From Alphaproteobacteria bacterium (lineage in GTDB: Bacteria > Pseudomonadota > Alphaproteobacteria > Puniceispirillales > Puniceispirillaceae): 64,000 nucleotides of DNA. The DNA lies in contig JADHOL010000004.1 in the NCBI GenBank assembly GCA_016779005.1, positions 62,001 through 126,000 on the forward strand, read 5' to 3'. Below, piece by piece: positions 44,007-54,526 of the stretch (within the stretch, counting starts at the first letter, position 1; every line of letters begins with the position of its first letter). The notes under the pieces were generated by a model. The model made no database searches and was not told where the DNA came from. It was given only the letters and a program-made list of their open reading frames with translations. The translations under genes were made by a program, and so were the position numbers.

Positions 44007-44155
44007 TTTTCTCTCAAAAAAATATAGGTTCACCCTGGAATGATGCCACTTGCGTGCTTTTATACCATCTCATAACAAGACATCTTCTTCAATGGCTCAC
44101 AATAACCAAAAATTATTATTAAAGATAATCATGCCTCTACGAGACATTTTTTAAA

Positions 44156-46036
44156 TTAGCTTTTGTTCTGGCTATGAAACCAGTCATATATTTGTTGGGC
44201 AATATGTGCAGATATCCCATCAACCGCTTGTAAATCCTTGATACCAGCATCGGTGACTGAACGCGCAGATCCAAAATGGTTGAGAAGTGCTTTTTTTCGT
44301 TTGGCACCAATGCCTGGCACATTATCTAAAGGATTTTTGAATTGTGCTTTTGTGCGTTGTGTTCGATGACTACCAATAGCAAATCGATGTGCTTCATCTC
44401 TTAGTCGCTGCAGATAATGCATGGCAGGGCTATCTGGTTGCAGGGTAAAACTGTTAGCGCCTCTTTTATGGAATTGCTCTCTTCCGGCGTTTCTATCTGG
44501 TCCTTTTGAAACACCAATTGCTGTTATATCGTCAATTCCAAGCTCGTCTAATACTTCATATACAGCATTTATTTGTCCTTTGCCGCCGTCAATTAACAAC
44601 AGATCCGGCCAATTAGCTGTCTTACGATTAGGGTCTTCTTTTAGCGCGCGCTCAAAGCGTCTAGATATCATCTGTCGCATCATGGCAAAATCATCCCCAT
44701 CTTGGACAGCATATTTACCTTCATTTTGCATATTAAATTTTCGATAAGCAGATTTTGCGAACCCATCAGGCGTGGCAACAACCATTGCACCGACCGGAAA
44801 TGCGCCTTGAATGTGTGAGTTATCATATATCTCTATGCGCGAAGGGGGCTCGTCCAGCTCTAATGCATTGGTAAGCTCCTCTAGTAATCTGCGCTGTGAT
44901 GCGGTATCGGCAAGCTTGCGTGCTATGGCCTCTTCGGCGTTTCTCACCGCCATGGTCATAATTTTGCGCCTGTCACCGCGCTCTGGTTTAGAGATTTCGA
45001 TTTTACTGCCAGACTGGTTTGATAAGGCAGATTCTAGCAATTCGACTTCATGAGGGCGCTCATTTACCAGAATTAAGCTTGCTGGAATTTTATCACTATA
45101 AAATTGTCCGATGAAAGCAGTGAGAACGGATTGTATGTCCTCAGAGTTGTTTGTTCTGGGAAAGAATGCGGTATTGCCATAATTGCTTGCATTGCGGACA
45201 AAAAAGACCTGAACGCAGCATATACCGCCAGAAATGGAGGCGGCAATTATATCAGCCTCTTGAAGGGATTTAAGATTAATATCCTGATTTGCCTGAATGG
45301 CGGTAAGTGCTTTAATGCGGTTTCGCCAGATTGCTGCTGTTTCGAACTCTAACGCATCAGAGGCATTTTGCATTTGAGTTGCATAGTCGCGCTGTACCTT
45401 ATCAGAATAACCAGACAGGAACTGCTTTGCTGCTTTTACTTGTTTTTCATAGTCAGTTTTAGCTACCTTATCCACACATGGAGCAGTACATCTTTTTATT
45501 TGATATTGCAGACAAGGTCGTGTCCTAGAGGCAAAAATAGAATCACTACAGTTACGTAATAAAAAAGCACGCGATAAGGATGCTAATGTTTTATTTACAG
45601 AACTAGCAGATGCAAATGGACCATAATAGCTCGCAGCCTTTCGCCGTGTTCCCCTGTGTTTTGTTAATTGCGGGAACGGATGGTCTTCGGTTACGATTAT
45701 ATAGGCAAAACTTTTATCATCTTTTAGTAATATATTATAACGCGGTTTGAGTTTTTTGATTAGATTAGACTCTAATAATAAAGCCTCGACTTCTGAGTGG
45801 GTGACTGTGATTTCAAGATGCCGTGTTTCTGCAACCATTCGAAGCAGCCTATTTGTTAGTCTGTTTGGCTGTGTATAGCTTGTCACTCTGCCAGATAGCC
45901 ATTTTGCCTTGCCCACATAAAGAGCTTGCCCATCTGCATCAAACATTCGGTACACACCTGGCTTTTTAGGCAAGTGCTTCACCTGACTTTTTAAATAGTC
46001 TAATCCAGTTTGAAATTCTATTATTTCAGATGTCAT
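44156..46036 (-). CDS. uvrC: Excinuclease ABC subunit C
   Basis: Makes both incisions in nucleotide excision repair. The 626-aa protein shows the GIY-YIG nuclease (PGVYRMFDADGQALYVGKAK, ~25-44), the C-rich linker NCSDSIFASRTRPCLQYQIKRCTAPC (parts ~155-185), a UVR domain, the RNase H-like C-terminal nuclease (IEIYDNSHIQGAFPVGAMVV in parts, LLIDGGKGQ with the catalytic Asp), HRFAIGSHR, and paired helix-hairpin-helix motifs (VPGIGAKRKKALLNHFGS). The length is normal. It is preceded by a 439-base AT-rich gap with DnaA-box-like sequences and is followed by pgsA, a conserved uvrC-pgsA order. Confidence 0.96.
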   Translation of the reverse strand: MTSEIIEFQTGLDYLKSQVKHLPKKPGVYRMFDADGQALYVGKAKWLSGRVTSYTQPNRLTNRLLRMVAETRHLEITVTHSEVEALLLESNLIKKLKPRYNILLKDDKSFAYIIVTEDHPFPQLTKHRGTRRKAASYYGPFASASSVNKTLASLSRAFLLRNCSDSIFASRTRPCLQYQIKRCTAPCVDKVAKTDYEKQVKAAKQFLSGYSDKVQRDYATQMQNASDALEFETAAIWRNRIKALTAIQANQDINLKSLQEADIIAASISGGICCVQVFFVRNASNYGNTAFFPRTNNSEDIQSVLTAFIGQFYSDKIPASLILVNERPHEVELLESALSNQSGSKIEISKPERGDRRKIMTMAVRNAEEAIARKLADTASQRRLLEELTNALELDEPPSRIEIYDNSHIQGAFPVGAMVVATPDGFAKSAYRKFNMQNEGKYAVQDGDDFAMMRQMISRRFERALKEDPNRKTANWPDLLLIDGGKGQINAVYEVLDELGIDDITAIGVSKGPDRNAGREQFHKRGANSFTLQPDSPAMHYLQRLRDEAHRFAIGSHRTQRTKAQFKNPLDNVPGIGAKRKKALLNHFGSARSVTDAGIKDLQAVDGISAHIAQQIYDWFHSQNKS

Positions 46037-46475
46037 CTAAGAGCTCACAGCTATTTGCAAATGCAATGTTAATAAAACGATTTTGTTTCAATGCAGTATG
46101 TAACTTTCTTAATTAATTTTGCAGTTTCTATCTCTTATCGATTGAATCTCAACGTCTATTTCAAAGCAATTAATATGCGAATCAAAATCCAAAATGGGGT
46201 AATAATTTTTATCCACTTTCGCTGTGGATAAGTTTGTTGATAAGAATGTATTTTACTCCATAAACCCGCGGAAATAAGGCATTTTAACTTGTTTGCTTAA
46301 ATATTAGGCAACAATAATTAATTCTTTTAAAACAGATAGTTAAGCCTTGTCAAGAAGGCGCGCTTAAAAAAAACAAACATAATATAACATTTTTGTAATT
46401 TGTATTTATAGATGTGAACAACTTCGAGTTTTAAACAGATATTTTTTTAAAAATAGCCTGCATAAATGGGTAATT
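46037..46475. other. AT-rich intergenic region with DnaA-box-like 9-mers
   Basis: No gene is supported in these 439 bases between the antiporter gene end and the uvrC start (both -). Three DnaA-box-like 9-mers cluster at 46209-46243: TTATCCACT (+, one mismatch), TGTGGATAA (perfect box on the - strand) and TGTTGATAA (one mismatch). The first two form an inverted pair. Flanks are extremely AT-rich (for example 46300-46345 and 46375-46460). It must also contain the uvrC promoter, which I could not pin down. Confidence 0.55.
46209..46243. promoter_or_regulatory. Cluster of three DnaA-box-like sites
   Basis: Box 1 is at 46209-46217 (+; 8 of 9 matches to TTATCCACA), box 2 at 46223-46231 (-; 9 of 9) and box 3 at 46235-46243 (-; reads TTATCAACA, 8 of 9). 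Boxes 1 and 2 make an 8-bp inverted repeat around a 7-base centre. Boxes 2 and 3 begin 12 bases apart in the same orientation, spacing compatible with cooperative DnaA binding. Confidence 0.5.
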
Positions 46476-47417
46476 TTAGATGCCAATTGCAAGGTTCAGC
46501 CACAAAAACAAGCAATATATTGCTAAAAAACAGACGCTTATAATCTTTCCTAAGGGCTGTTTAAAGAAAATCAACAGCGCTAATATTAGCGTTGATAAAA
46601 TCATTACTGGTATGCCAGTTACTAATATTTCGGTTGTTACTGGAAGTTCACTTACCAGCCGGGTGATACCTAATCCTGCAACAATGTTAAATATGTTGGA
46701 GCCGATAATACTTCCAAGTGCCATATCAACTCTTCTGTGAAATAGACTTGCAATTGCAGCGGCTATTTCTGGAAGAGAGGTTCCAAACGCAATAATGGTA
46801 AGTCCAATGACAGCCTTTGAGATGGATAGGGTAACCGCAAGGTCAACAGCCGCATTAACCATCAAATCAGCCCCAAACACAAGGCCAGCGACACCTGCAA
46901 TACAATAGATTAGTGAGCGCTTAAATGAAAGTTCAGCGCCTTCAGTGTTTTTTTCTGCCTCTTCTTCATCTGGTTTCAAGCGAACTAAATATAATGTATA
47001 ACAGGCAAGGATTATCACCAGTAGAATGCTGACGAATAGTGGAAGAGCGGAAAAATAATAGGCTGATATCGTTATAATCGCACTGATAGCCAACAAAAGT
47101 ATCATATCTCTTTTTGTTTGCGTATCGGTTGTCGCAATGGGAAAAAACAAACCAGCGATGCTTAAAACCACTAAGATATTGGTGATGTTTGAGCCAATAA
47201 TATTTCCCCACACAATCTGAGGCGTTCCATTTAAGCCAGCTTGTATTGCGACTATTAACTCAGGCGCTGAGGTGCCAGCGGCGATTAACAGAACAGCGAC
47301 AACATGAGCAGGAACACGAAAATAATAAGCAACCGATATTGTGCCCGGAATTATCACATGTGCAGCAGTTAGCAATATTGTAAGGCCGCTTACCAGCATT
47401 AAAATGGAAATAATCAT
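46476..47417 (-). CDS. Calcium/sodium antiporter, CaCA family (YrbG-like)
   Basis: A polytopic membrane protein of 313 aa made of two inverted repeats. Each has the alpha-repeat motif of cation/Ca2+ exchangers: VLLIAAGTSAPELIVAI with GNIIGSNITNILVVL in the first half, and LTIIAFGTSLPEIAAAI with GSIIGSNIFNIVAGLG in the second. A central acidic loop (PDEEEAEKNTEGAE) divides the halves. It exchanges Ca2+ for Na+ (or H+), useful in seawater. No partner gene is apparent. The start at 47417 faces a 228-base gap after the ELM1-family gene on the same strand. Confidence 0.93.
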   Translation of the reverse strand: MIISILMLVSGLTILLTAAHVIIPGTISVAYYFRVPAHVVAVLLIAAGTSAPELIVAIQAGLNGTPQIVWGNIIGSNITNILVVLSIAGLFFPIATTDTQTKRDMILLLAISAIITISAYYFSALPLFVSILLVIILACYTLYLVRLKPDEEEAEKNTEGAELSFKRSLIYCIAGVAGLVFGADLMVNAAVDLAVTLSISKAVIGLTIIAFGTSLPEIAAAIASLFHRRVDMALGSIIGSNIFNIVAGLGITRLVSELPVTTEILVTGIPVMILSTLILALLIFFKQPLGKIISVCFLAIYCLFLWLNLAIGI

Positions 47418-47645
47418 TATCTGGTCAGTTCAATACCATTTTTGGGCGGATTTTTACGCAAATTTGAAACCCAGACCTGTTTTTCTTAATCAAATACGCT
47501 TTTCTCAAAGCTAATCAGCCTTATTAGGGGATAAGAGTAGCATCTGAGGGGCTTTTTTAAAAGAGATTATTAGCCGCCACCCATTGGCAAAAATATCAAA
47601 GAAGGCCAGCATAACACCCTTAAAATCAATAGGGATTATTCATGC

Positions 47646-48629
47646 TCATCTATTCAAAATGGCAGTTATTTTCTGTGCAATCTGAGGCATTTGATTGAGT
47701 ATTTTTGGCTTAAATGCCTCTCCTGCTTGTAAAAGCGGTCTTGTAAATCCACTATTATTCATGATGGTATGAAATTTGGCAAGTCGTCCATGCTCTTCGC
47801 CCCAATGAGCAACAAAAACAGGCTTTCCAAGAAGGCATGCCTCAGTGACCATATTTACTGAATCTGAAGTTACAATAATTTCATCTGCGATAGAGAGAAT
47901 ATCAGGATACGGGTTTCCATGCGCCCCATCCCAGAAAATATGTTTTTTATCCTTATCAAGCGCCTCGAATAGCATTCGTGCTTTTTTCGGAGTGCGCCGA
48001 GATGGAATGATGATAAGGCGTGCATTTTTGTGCTGCGCATAGTCAAATATGTCATGAGCCAATTTTTCAACAATAGAAGCAGATACCCGGTAGCGCTTAT
48101 TATTTCCGCCAAGCATTACAACAATCTGGGGAGAGTCTAATGGCCCAAATCGTTCTTTCATATCTGATTTTCCGGCCATTATCTGCTTTTTAACAAGCCA
48201 GCTTAAAGAGCCTGTAGAAATTACAAGATTAGAGAAGTTCTGCTCTGATGCTGCAATTTTATCATGAGATGGCACAACCAATACATCAAAGTAATTAGGT
48301 GAGATGCCAGGATCTTGTATATGAATGGTTTTGCTTCTGCCTTTGGATATTCGGCGCAAACCAATTGATAATCCAGCCATTCTGCGCCCACAGCTAATAA
48401 TATAATCAGGATAAGGCCCTCTTATCCAGCTGGGGCTGCGACCCATTGTAAGTCGCCAGGTAGGTATTTTGGCAAGGGTTGGAAATACGCGCAGAATTGG
48501 CGTTGGATGTGCCTGCAGAATAGCAGGCTCAATATTTAAGGATTTTGCAACAGCGATGGACTGCTTTAGCATGCCAGTAGTGCCATCTGTTACAATCCAA
48601 CATGATTTTACGTTACGGTCGTCGGACAT
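47646..48629 (-). CDS. ELM1 / DUF1022 family protein
   Basis: A 327-aa protein of the family that includes plant mitochondrial fission protein ELM1 and many alphaproteobacterial proteins. Marks are the start CWIVTDGTTGMLKQSIAVAKSLNI, PDYIISCGRRMAGLSIGLRR, IHIQDPGISPNYFDVLVVPSHD (two parts), VMLGGNNKRYR and the late IIVTSDSVNMVTEACLLGKPVFV. The fold resembles GT-B glycosyltransferases, so it may act in envelope or LPS sugar metabolism. The bacterial role is unproven. It stands alone on the - strand, divergent from the AsnC-type regulator. Confidence 0.9.
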   Translation of the reverse strand: MSDDRNVKSCWIVTDGTTGMLKQSIAVAKSLNIEPAILQAHPTPILRVFPTLAKIPTWRLTMGRSPSWIRGPYPDYIISCGRRMAGLSIGLRRISKGRSKTIHIQDPGISPNYFDVLVVPSHDKIAASEQNFSNLVISTGSLSWLVKKQIMAGKSDMKERFGPLDSPQIVVMLGGNNKRYRVSASIVEKLAHDIFDYAQHKNARLIIIPSRRTPKKARMLFEALDKDKKHIFWDGAHGNPYPDILSIADEIIVTSDSVNMVTEACLLGKPVFVAHWGEEHGRLAKFHTIMNNSGFTRPLLQAGEAFKPKILNQMPQIAQKITAILNR

Positions 48630-48742
48630 GTTTTTTCACTAACTTTTGTTCTAGTTAACAAATTTACGCTCAAATTTTGTAATATTCTTGCGTGATCTGG
48701 TTTAACTATTTATGATTTGAAAATCAAACAGGGATTAGGTTT

Positions 48743-49219
48743 ATGGCAAAAAAGCACAAGTTAGATAAAGTTGATAGACAAATTTTGTATGATCTTCAAA
48801 AAAATGGAAGATTAAGCAATGTAGAGCTTGCTAAGAATGCTGGGATATCTGCGCCTCCGTGTTTGAGGCGGGTTCGTGCTCTTGAAGATGCTGGTATAAT
48901 CCGGGGCTACAACGCCGAAATAGATCCCGAATCAGTTGGATATACAGTCACTGTTTTTGCTTTTGTGGGGCTTACCAGTCAAGCAGAAGCAGATTTAAAG
49001 AAATTTGAAGAGATGGTTGTAAGCTGGGAAGAGGTAAGAGAATGCCATATGCTTATGGGCGAAATTGATTTCTTGCTGAAAATTGTAGCAACTGACTGGG
49101 ATGATTTTCAGAAGTTTCTTACCAGCAAGCTAACCCCTGCTCCAAATGTAAGCCATGTTAAAACAGCGCTTTCCATAAGGTCTGAAAAAGACTTGCCAGG
49201 CGTTCCGTTGCAGGAGTAA
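48743..49219 (+). CDS. Lrp/AsnC-family transcriptional regulator
   Basis: A 158-aa regulator with an N-terminal helix-turn-helix (LDKVDRQILYDLQKNGRLSNVELAKNAGISAPPCLRRVRALEDAGII, in parts ~6-52) and a C-terminal RAM/AsnC effector domain (VTVFAFVGL, VRECHMLMGEIDFLLKIVA). Such proteins respond to amino acids, often leucine. No amino acid transport or catabolic gene adjoins it, so its regulon is unknown. It converges on greA, with 37 bases between the stops. Confidence 0.93.
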   Translation: MAKKHKLDKVDRQILYDLQKNGRLSNVELAKNAGISAPPCLRRVRALEDAGIIRGYNAEIDPESVGYTVTVFAFVGLTSQAEADLKKFEEMVVSWEEVRECHMLMGEIDFLLKIVATDWDDFQKFLTSKLTPAPNVSHVKTALSIRSEKDLPGVPLQE

Positions 49220-49256
49220 GCAGCACTCCCATATTCTTAAAGCTGATGGCTGTTTC

Positions 49257-49739
49257 TTAATCACCATTGTAAACGCTGATAGATAAAATCTCATAAGGAT
49301 GCGGGCCGCGCGGGGTCTGAACTTCAACAGAATCACCAACTTGTTTTCCGATTAGACCTTTGGCGATAGGAGACGCAGTTGAGATTTTACGCTTTTCAAG
49401 TTCTGCTTCGTAGGGGCCAACAATAGAGTAGCTATATTCGACATCTGTAAGTTCGTCCACAATAACAACCGTCACGCCGAATGTAACTGTTTTGCCTGTT
49501 ATTCTGCTGGCATCAATTACTTCACCTCGGCTTGTTACATCTTCTAGCTCTTTGATTCGACCCTCAATAAATGATTGACGCTCGCGAGCCGCATGATATT
49601 CAGCGTTTTCGGACAAGTCACCATGTTCTCGTGCATCCGCAATCGCACGAATAACCTGTTGTCTTTCAACATTTTTAAGCTGGTGCAACTCTGACTTTGT
49701 TTTGTCTAAACCAGCTTGCGTAAATGGAATTTTTTCCAT
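49257..49739 (-). CDS. greA: Transcription elongation factor GreA
   Basis: Rescues backtracked RNA polymerase by stimulating transcript cleavage. The 160-aa protein has the N-terminal coiled coil with the acidic tip (ADAREHGDLSENAEYHAARE: the DLSENAEY residues are diagnostic) and a C-terminal FKBP-like domain (GKTVTFGVTVVIVDE, ASPIAKGLIGKQVGDSVEVQTP in parts). It follows carB downstream on the same strand, 91 bases away; the order carA-carB-greA is very common in alphaproteobacteria. Confidence 0.96.
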   Translation of the reverse strand: MEKIPFTQAGLDKTKSELHQLKNVERQQVIRAIADAREHGDLSENAEYHAARERQSFIEGRIKELEDVTSRGEVIDASRITGKTVTFGVTVVIVDELTDVEYSYSIVGPYEAELEKRKISTASPIAKGLIGKQVGDSVEVQTPRGPHPYEILSISVYNGD

Positions 49740-49830
49740 ATTAGGCCTCTTATCGCTTTGTAATATAATACAGACATTAAAATACTCACTGTAAAGTGAT
49801 TCAATTTAACCGTCTAGACTTTGTGTCTTT

Positions 49831-52800
49831 TTAGCTACTTACGGAGTGTAAATAATCTTGGATGGATTTTGCGGAAAGTTTGGTTTTTTGCAATGCACGA
49901 ATTGCCGCAACAGCTGCTCTACTTCCGGACATGGTTGTATAATAGGGGATATTATTGGTTAGTGCTGTTTGTCTTAGTGATAAGCTGTCCTGAATAGCAG
50001 CAACACCATGGGCAGTATTAAAAACAAGATCTATTTCACCAGAAAGCATGGCATCTACAGCATGTGGCCGCCCTTCCAGAACCTTGTTAACTCTCCTAGC
50101 AGGGATACCCGCTTTATTTAGATATTTGGTGGTGCCATCTGTTGCACAGATTTCCAAACCAAATTCGATAAGCGAATGACAAATCTCAACAAAAGCAGGT
50201 TTATCAGCATCTTTAATTGAAATAAATACCGTGCCAGAAATGGGCAAATCCACGCCAGCCCCTAACTGGCTTTTAGCAAAGGCGATGCCAAATTCTTTAT
50301 CAATGCCCATTACTTCGCCTGTTGATTTCATTTCAGGGCCAAGAAACACATCAACACCAGGGAAACGTGCAAATGGAAAGACAGCCTCTTTTACAGCGAC
50401 ATGTTCCTGCTTTGCTGTAATCAAGGACATGGAAGATAATTTTTCTCCCGACATTATTCTTGCTGCGATTTTTGCTACAGGATTGCCAGTTGCTTTTGCA
50501 ACAAAAGGAACCGTTCTGCTTCCTCTTGGATTTACTTCAAGCAAGTATACATCCTCATTCTTTACCGCGAATTGTACATTCATCAATCCAACCACATTAA
50601 GTGCAAAGGCAAGCGCGCGTGTTTGTTCATTAATTTTTTCAAGAATATTACTCGGGATTGTTTGCGGCGGAAGTGAGCAGGCAGAATCACCAGAATGGAT
50701 ACCTGCCTCCTCAATATGTTCCATAACCCCTGCAATAAACACATCTTCTTGGTCACATAAAGCATCCACATCAACTTCAATTGCGTTTTCAATGAACCTG
50801 TCAATTAACACAGGGTTATCCCCAGATACTCTAACCGCATTTTGCATATAGCGCTCTAAGTCGGAGAGTTGGTGGACAACCTCCATTGCTCTGCCCCCTA
50901 ACACATAAGAGGGTCGTATGACAGCAGGCAGACCAATCTTTTTTGCTATTTCAACGGCTTCCTCTAGAGAGGTTGCAATACCATTTTCTGGCTGTTTTAA
51001 GGATAAGCGATTTATAAGTTGCTGAAACCTTTCCCTGTCTTCTGCCAAGTCAATTGAATCTGGACTTGTGCCCAAAATAGGGATGCCAGCAGCCTCTAGA
51101 TCGCTCGCAATTTTAAGAGGTGTTTGCCCTCCAAGCTGGACAATAACCCCCTTCAAGGTTCCGTTTTCCTGCTCCTTGCGCAAGATTTCAATTGTATCTT
51201 CCCCTGTTAGAGGCTCAAAATACAACCGATCAGATGTATCATAATCTGTTGATACTGTCTCTGGATTGCAGTTAATCATGATAGTCTCATAACCCGCTTC
51301 AGAAAGAGCATAGGCGGCATGCACACAGCAATAATCAAATTCTATGCCCTGACCAATTCGATTTGGACCTCCGCCTAATATCGCAATTTTCTCTCTATTA
51401 GAGGGTTTAGCTTCACATTCCGCATTATCGCCAACTTCATAGGTCGAGTAAAAATAGGCTGTCTCAGACGCAAATTCAGCTGCACATGTATCAATGCGCT
51501 TATATACGGGATGGACATTAAGCTCTTGGCGTTTTTGCATCACGGTTTGCGCGCTTACATTGGCTAAATGGGCAATTCTTTTATCGTGAAAACCAGCTGA
51601 TTTTAAAAACATTAATTCTGATTTATGGGTGGGGAGCCCAGATTTAGAAATCTGTTTTTCGGTTTCGAGTATAGCGGCAATTTCATTTAGGAACCATTTA
51701 TCCCATTTTGTTGCATTATGAATTTCATCCACGCTCAAGCCGCTTCTCATGGCTTGGGCTATTCTCAAAATTCTGTCAGGTGTTTGCTCAGAAAGCCAGC
51801 CATGCAAAACATCCTTGCTTACTTCTTCTGCTCGAGTTGGCATCTCAATTTCATCAAGACCAGATAAACCTGTTTCAAGTGAGCGAAGAGCCTTTTGCAG
51901 ACTTTCTTGAAAACTTCGCCCAATAGCCATCGCCTCACCAACTGACTTCATTGATGTTGATAAGAGTTCTTCTGCACCATTGAATTTTTCAAATGTAAAG
52001 CGCGGAATTTTGGTGACAATATAATCAATTGTTGGCTCAAAGCTGGCAGGTGTTACTTTGGTTATATCGTTGGCTAATTCATCTAATGTGTAACCAACAG
52101 CAAGCTTGGCCGCGATTTTAGCAATTGGGAATCCTGTTGCTTTTGAAGCAAGTGCTGATGATCTGCTGACCCGTGGGTTCATTTCAATTACGATTATTCT
52201 GCCAGTATCAGGACATACCGCAAATTGAACATTAGAGCCGCCAGTATCAACACCAATTTCCCGCAGAACAGCAATAGAGGCATTCCGCAATGCCTGATAT
52301 TCTTTATCGGTAAGCGTAAGCGCAGGGGCAACGGTGATGGAATCACCAGTATGCACGCCCATTGGGTCAACATTTTCAATTGAGCAAATAATAATACAAT
52401 TATCTGCTGTATCGCGTACGACCTCCATTTCAAATTCTTTCCAGCCTAGTAGTGATTCCTCAATGAGAACCTCACTAACAGGAGAAAGCCGTAATCCATC
52501 AGATACTATCTGCAGATATTCTGCCTTATTATAAGCAATTCCGCCGCCTTCACCGCCAAGCGTAAATGAAGGGCGAATAATCGCAGGCAAGCCAACTAGT
52601 CCAAGCGCATCTTCAGCATCATCAATAGATTTAATGGTGCTTGAGCGCGCTGATTCAAGCCCGATTGAATCCATCGCTGACCTGAATAAAGAGCGATCTT
52701 CTGCTTTTTCAATGGCCTCTGGTTTTGCGCCAATAAGCTCTACATTATATTTTTTAAGAACCCCCATTTCATGCAATTTTAGGGCTGTGTTTAGGGCTGT

Positions 52801-53079
52801 CTGACCCCCCATCGTAGGAAGAATGGCATCTGGGCGCTCTTTTGCAATAATAGTTGCAACCATATCAGCTGTTATAGGCTCTATATAGGTTGCATCAGCC
52901 ATCCCAGGGTCAGTCATTATCGTAGCTGGATTAGAATTTATCAGGATAATTCGATATCCCTCTTCTTTAAGCGCCTTACAAGCTTGGGTACCTGAATAAT
53001 CAAACTCACAGGCTTGCCCAATTATGATAGGGCCTGCACCAATAATTAGAATAGAGGATATGTCACTTCGTTTTGGCAT
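49831..53079 (-). CDS. carB: Carbamoyl-phosphate synthase large subunit
   Basis: Makes carbamoyl phosphate for arginine and pyrimidines. The 1082-aa protein has the two duplicated ATP-grasp halves: the first from [18 protein letters not shown] with [10 protein letters not shown], the second from [22 protein letters not shown] (two parts) with [10 protein letters not shown]. The metal-site strands [14 protein letters not shown] and [14 protein letters not shown] are intact. The allosteric MGS-like domain follows at the C-terminus (about 945 onward). Start and carA stop share one base (TGATG). Antisense frames inside it, one of 206 codons on the + strand, are shadows. Confidence 0.97.
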   Translation of the reverse strand: MPKRSDISSILIIGAGPIIIGQACEFDYSGTQACKALKEEGYRIILINSNPATIMTDPGMADATYIEPITADMVATIIAKERPDAILPTMGGQTALNTALKLHEMGVLKKYNVELIGAKPEAIEKAEDRSLFRSAMDSIGLESARSSTIKSIDDAEDALGLVGLPAIIRPSFTLGGEGGGIAYNKAEYLQIVSDGLRLSPVSEVLIEESLLGWKEFEMEVVRDTADNCIIICSIENVDPMGVHTGDSITVAPALTLTDKEYQALRNASIAVLREIGVDTGGSNVQFAVCPDTGRIIVIEMNPRVSRSSALASKATGFPIAKIAAKLAVGYTLDELANDITKVTPASFEPTIDYIVTKIPRFTFEKFNGAEELLSTSMKSVGEAMAIGRSFQESLQKALRSLETGLSGLDEIEMPTRAEEVSKDVLHGWLSEQTPDRILRIAQAMRSGLSVDEIHNATKWDKWFLNEIAAILETEKQISKSGLPTHKSELMFLKSAGFHDKRIAHLANVSAQTVMQKRQELNVHPVYKRIDTCAAEFASETAYFYSTYEVGDNAECEAKPSNREKIAILGGGPNRIGQGIEFDYCCVHAAYALSEAGYETIMINCNPETVSTDYDTSDRLYFEPLTGEDTIEILRKEQENGTLKGVIVQLGGQTPLKIASDLEAAGIPILGTSPDSIDLAEDRERFQQLINRLSLKQPENGIATSLEEAVEIAKKIGLPAVIRPSYVLGGRAMEVVHQLSDLERYMQNAVRVSGDNPVLIDRFIENAIEVDVDALCDQEDVFIAGVMEHIEEAGIHSGDSACSLPPQTIPSNILEKINEQTRALAFALNVVGLMNVQFAVKNEDVYLLEVNPRGSRTVPFVAKATGNPVAKIAARIMSGEKLSSMSLITAKQEHVAVKEAVFPFARFPGVDVFLGPEMKSTGEVMGIDKEFGIAFAKSQLGAGVDLPISGTVFISIKDADKPAFVEICHSLIEFGLEICATDGTTKYLNKAGIPARRVNKVLEGRPHAVDAMLSGEIDLVFNTAHGVAAIQDSLSLRQTALTNNIPYYTTMSGSRAAVAAIRALQKTKLSAKSIQDYLHSVSS

Positions 53080-54245
53080 CAGGAATTTCCTGCTGATTTC
53101 ATAAGGGAGGTAAAACGGTAAAACAAATTTCGAGAATCGTGAGGCCCTGGGGATGATTCAGGGTGATATTGAACCGAAAATACAGGCAGCGTCTTATGCC
53201 TTAGACCCTCAACGCTACTGTCAAACAAAGATCGGTGCGTAACTTCAAGGCACTCTGGCAGGCTTGCCTCATTAACAACAAAACCATGATTTTGGCTTGT
53301 GATTTCTATCTGGCCAGTCTTCAGGTCTTTCACTGGGTGATTTGCCCCTCTATGTCCTGTATCCATTTTAGAAGTGTTGCCGCCCATTGCCAATGCAAGC
53401 AATTGATGACCAATACAAATACCAAATATCGGAATTCCTGTTTCTACCAGCGTGCGAATTTCGCTACCTGCATATTCAGCTGTTGCCGCAGGATCGCCAG
53501 GCCCGTTAGATAAAAAAACACCGTCAGGCTTTTGAGCAAGAACCTCATCAGCAGAACTATCAGCTGGAAGCACGATAACTTCGCATCCAGCACTTTCAAG
53601 GCATCGCAAAATATTATGCTTTGCTCCAAAATCGAGCGCGACAACCTTATGCTGAACTGCCTTATTGTGCCCAGTTGCTGGCTCAAAATCAAAATGAAAT
53701 AGACTGCCAGACCAATTAGCTAAGGCAGGTCTGGTTACAAGCTTGGCAAGATCCATCCCCTCCAAGCCTGGCCAGTCAGATGTTTTGGCAGAGATTGCAG
53801 GTAAATCAAAAACACCATTTTTGCGATAGCTTAATAACGCAGTTTTGGCACCTTCATCTCGTATTTGGCGCGTAAGAGCGCGTGTATCAATTCCGCTTAT
53901 TCCAGGTAATTTATGAGTTTCTAGCCATTTGCTAAAAGGCTGTGTGCTTCGCCAATTAGAGGGGGAGGTTATCTGGTTCCTTGTTACCAGCCCCAATGCA
54001 GATGGCTTGTCAGTTTCCATATCTAGCGGATTTGTGCCAACATTTCCAATATGCGGGAATGTGAAATTGATAATCTGCCCAGCATAAGAAGGGTCGGTCA
54101 TAATTTCTTGATAGCCAGTCATTGAGGTATTAAAACACAGCTCACCCACTGATTCTGTCTCAGCACCGAATCCATATCCATAAAAAACAGTTCCATTATC
54201 TAATAGTAGCAGAGCGTTTTTGGCAGGGTTCAATTCACTAGGCAT
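53079..54245 (-). CDS. carA: Carbamoyl-phosphate synthase small subunit (glutaminase)
   Basis: Supplies ammonia from glutamine to CarB. The 388-aa protein has the N-terminal CPSase small domain ([40 protein letters not shown] in parts) and a class I amidotransferase domain with SNGPGDP, the nucleophile Cys in [18 protein letters not shown], and the His/Glu pair in [13 protein letters not shown]. The length is standard. The 281-base upstream region to the divergent YqeY gene contains ACCCCT/AGGGGT inverted sequences near 54262-54293 that could form a leader hairpin, but I cannot assign pyrimidine or arginine control. Confidence 0.96.
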   Translation of the reverse strand: MPSELNPAKNALLLLDNGTVFYGYGFGAETESVGELCFNTSMTGYQEIMTDPSYAGQIINFTFPHIGNVGTNPLDMETDKPSALGLVTRNQITSPSNWRSTQPFSKWLETHKLPGISGIDTRALTRQIRDEGAKTALLSYRKNGVFDLPAISAKTSDWPGLEGMDLAKLVTRPALANWSGSLFHFDFEPATGHNKAVQHKVVALDFGAKHNILRCLESAGCEVIVLPADSSADEVLAQKPDGVFLSNGPGDPAATAEYAGSEIRTLVETGIPIFGICIGHQLLALAMGGNTSKMDTGHRGANHPVKDLKTGQIEITSQNHGFVVNEASLPECLEVTHRSLFDSSVEGLRHKTLPVFSVQYHPESSPGPHDSRNLFYRFTSLMKSAGNS

Positions 54246-54526
54246 GATTCTTTTTATATACCCCTTGAAAGGATTTTCAGGATTACTTAGGGGTTTAACT
54301 ATTTAACATCAATCACATTTTATGTTTCGTTTTCTATAAAATACGATAAGGGGTTTCCTTAAACAGCAAAACTTTGGTTTTCTACAAAACTGAGATGAGA
54401 AGGTCAAGGGCATGATTGAGAATATCACAGGTTAAATTTAACATCCCCTTGCCAGATTTGCTTGTGTTTAGTATGGAATGAAAAAATTCATCCGATGAAC
54501 TTAAACTATAAAGATTGATAGTACCT

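Noticed and set aside
44421-45353. Several + strand frames of 60-108 codons inside uvrC
   Set aside because: All are antisense to the conserved nuclease and UVR regions and have no ribosome binding sites or family match.
46209-46231. The inverted pair at 46.2 kb as an intrinsic terminator of the antiporter gene
   Set aside because: No T-tract follows the stem on the - strand, and the arms match the DnaA box too closely to be explained by a terminator.
50231-50851. 206-codon + strand frame inside carB
   Set aside because: It is antisense to a highly conserved part of carB and has a Ser/Thr-rich composition typical of antisense frames.
54246-54526. Attenuator or riboswitch upstream of carA
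   Set aside because: Short ACCCCT/AGGGGT inverted segments exist, but there is no leader peptide, no convincing paired structure and no T-tract.
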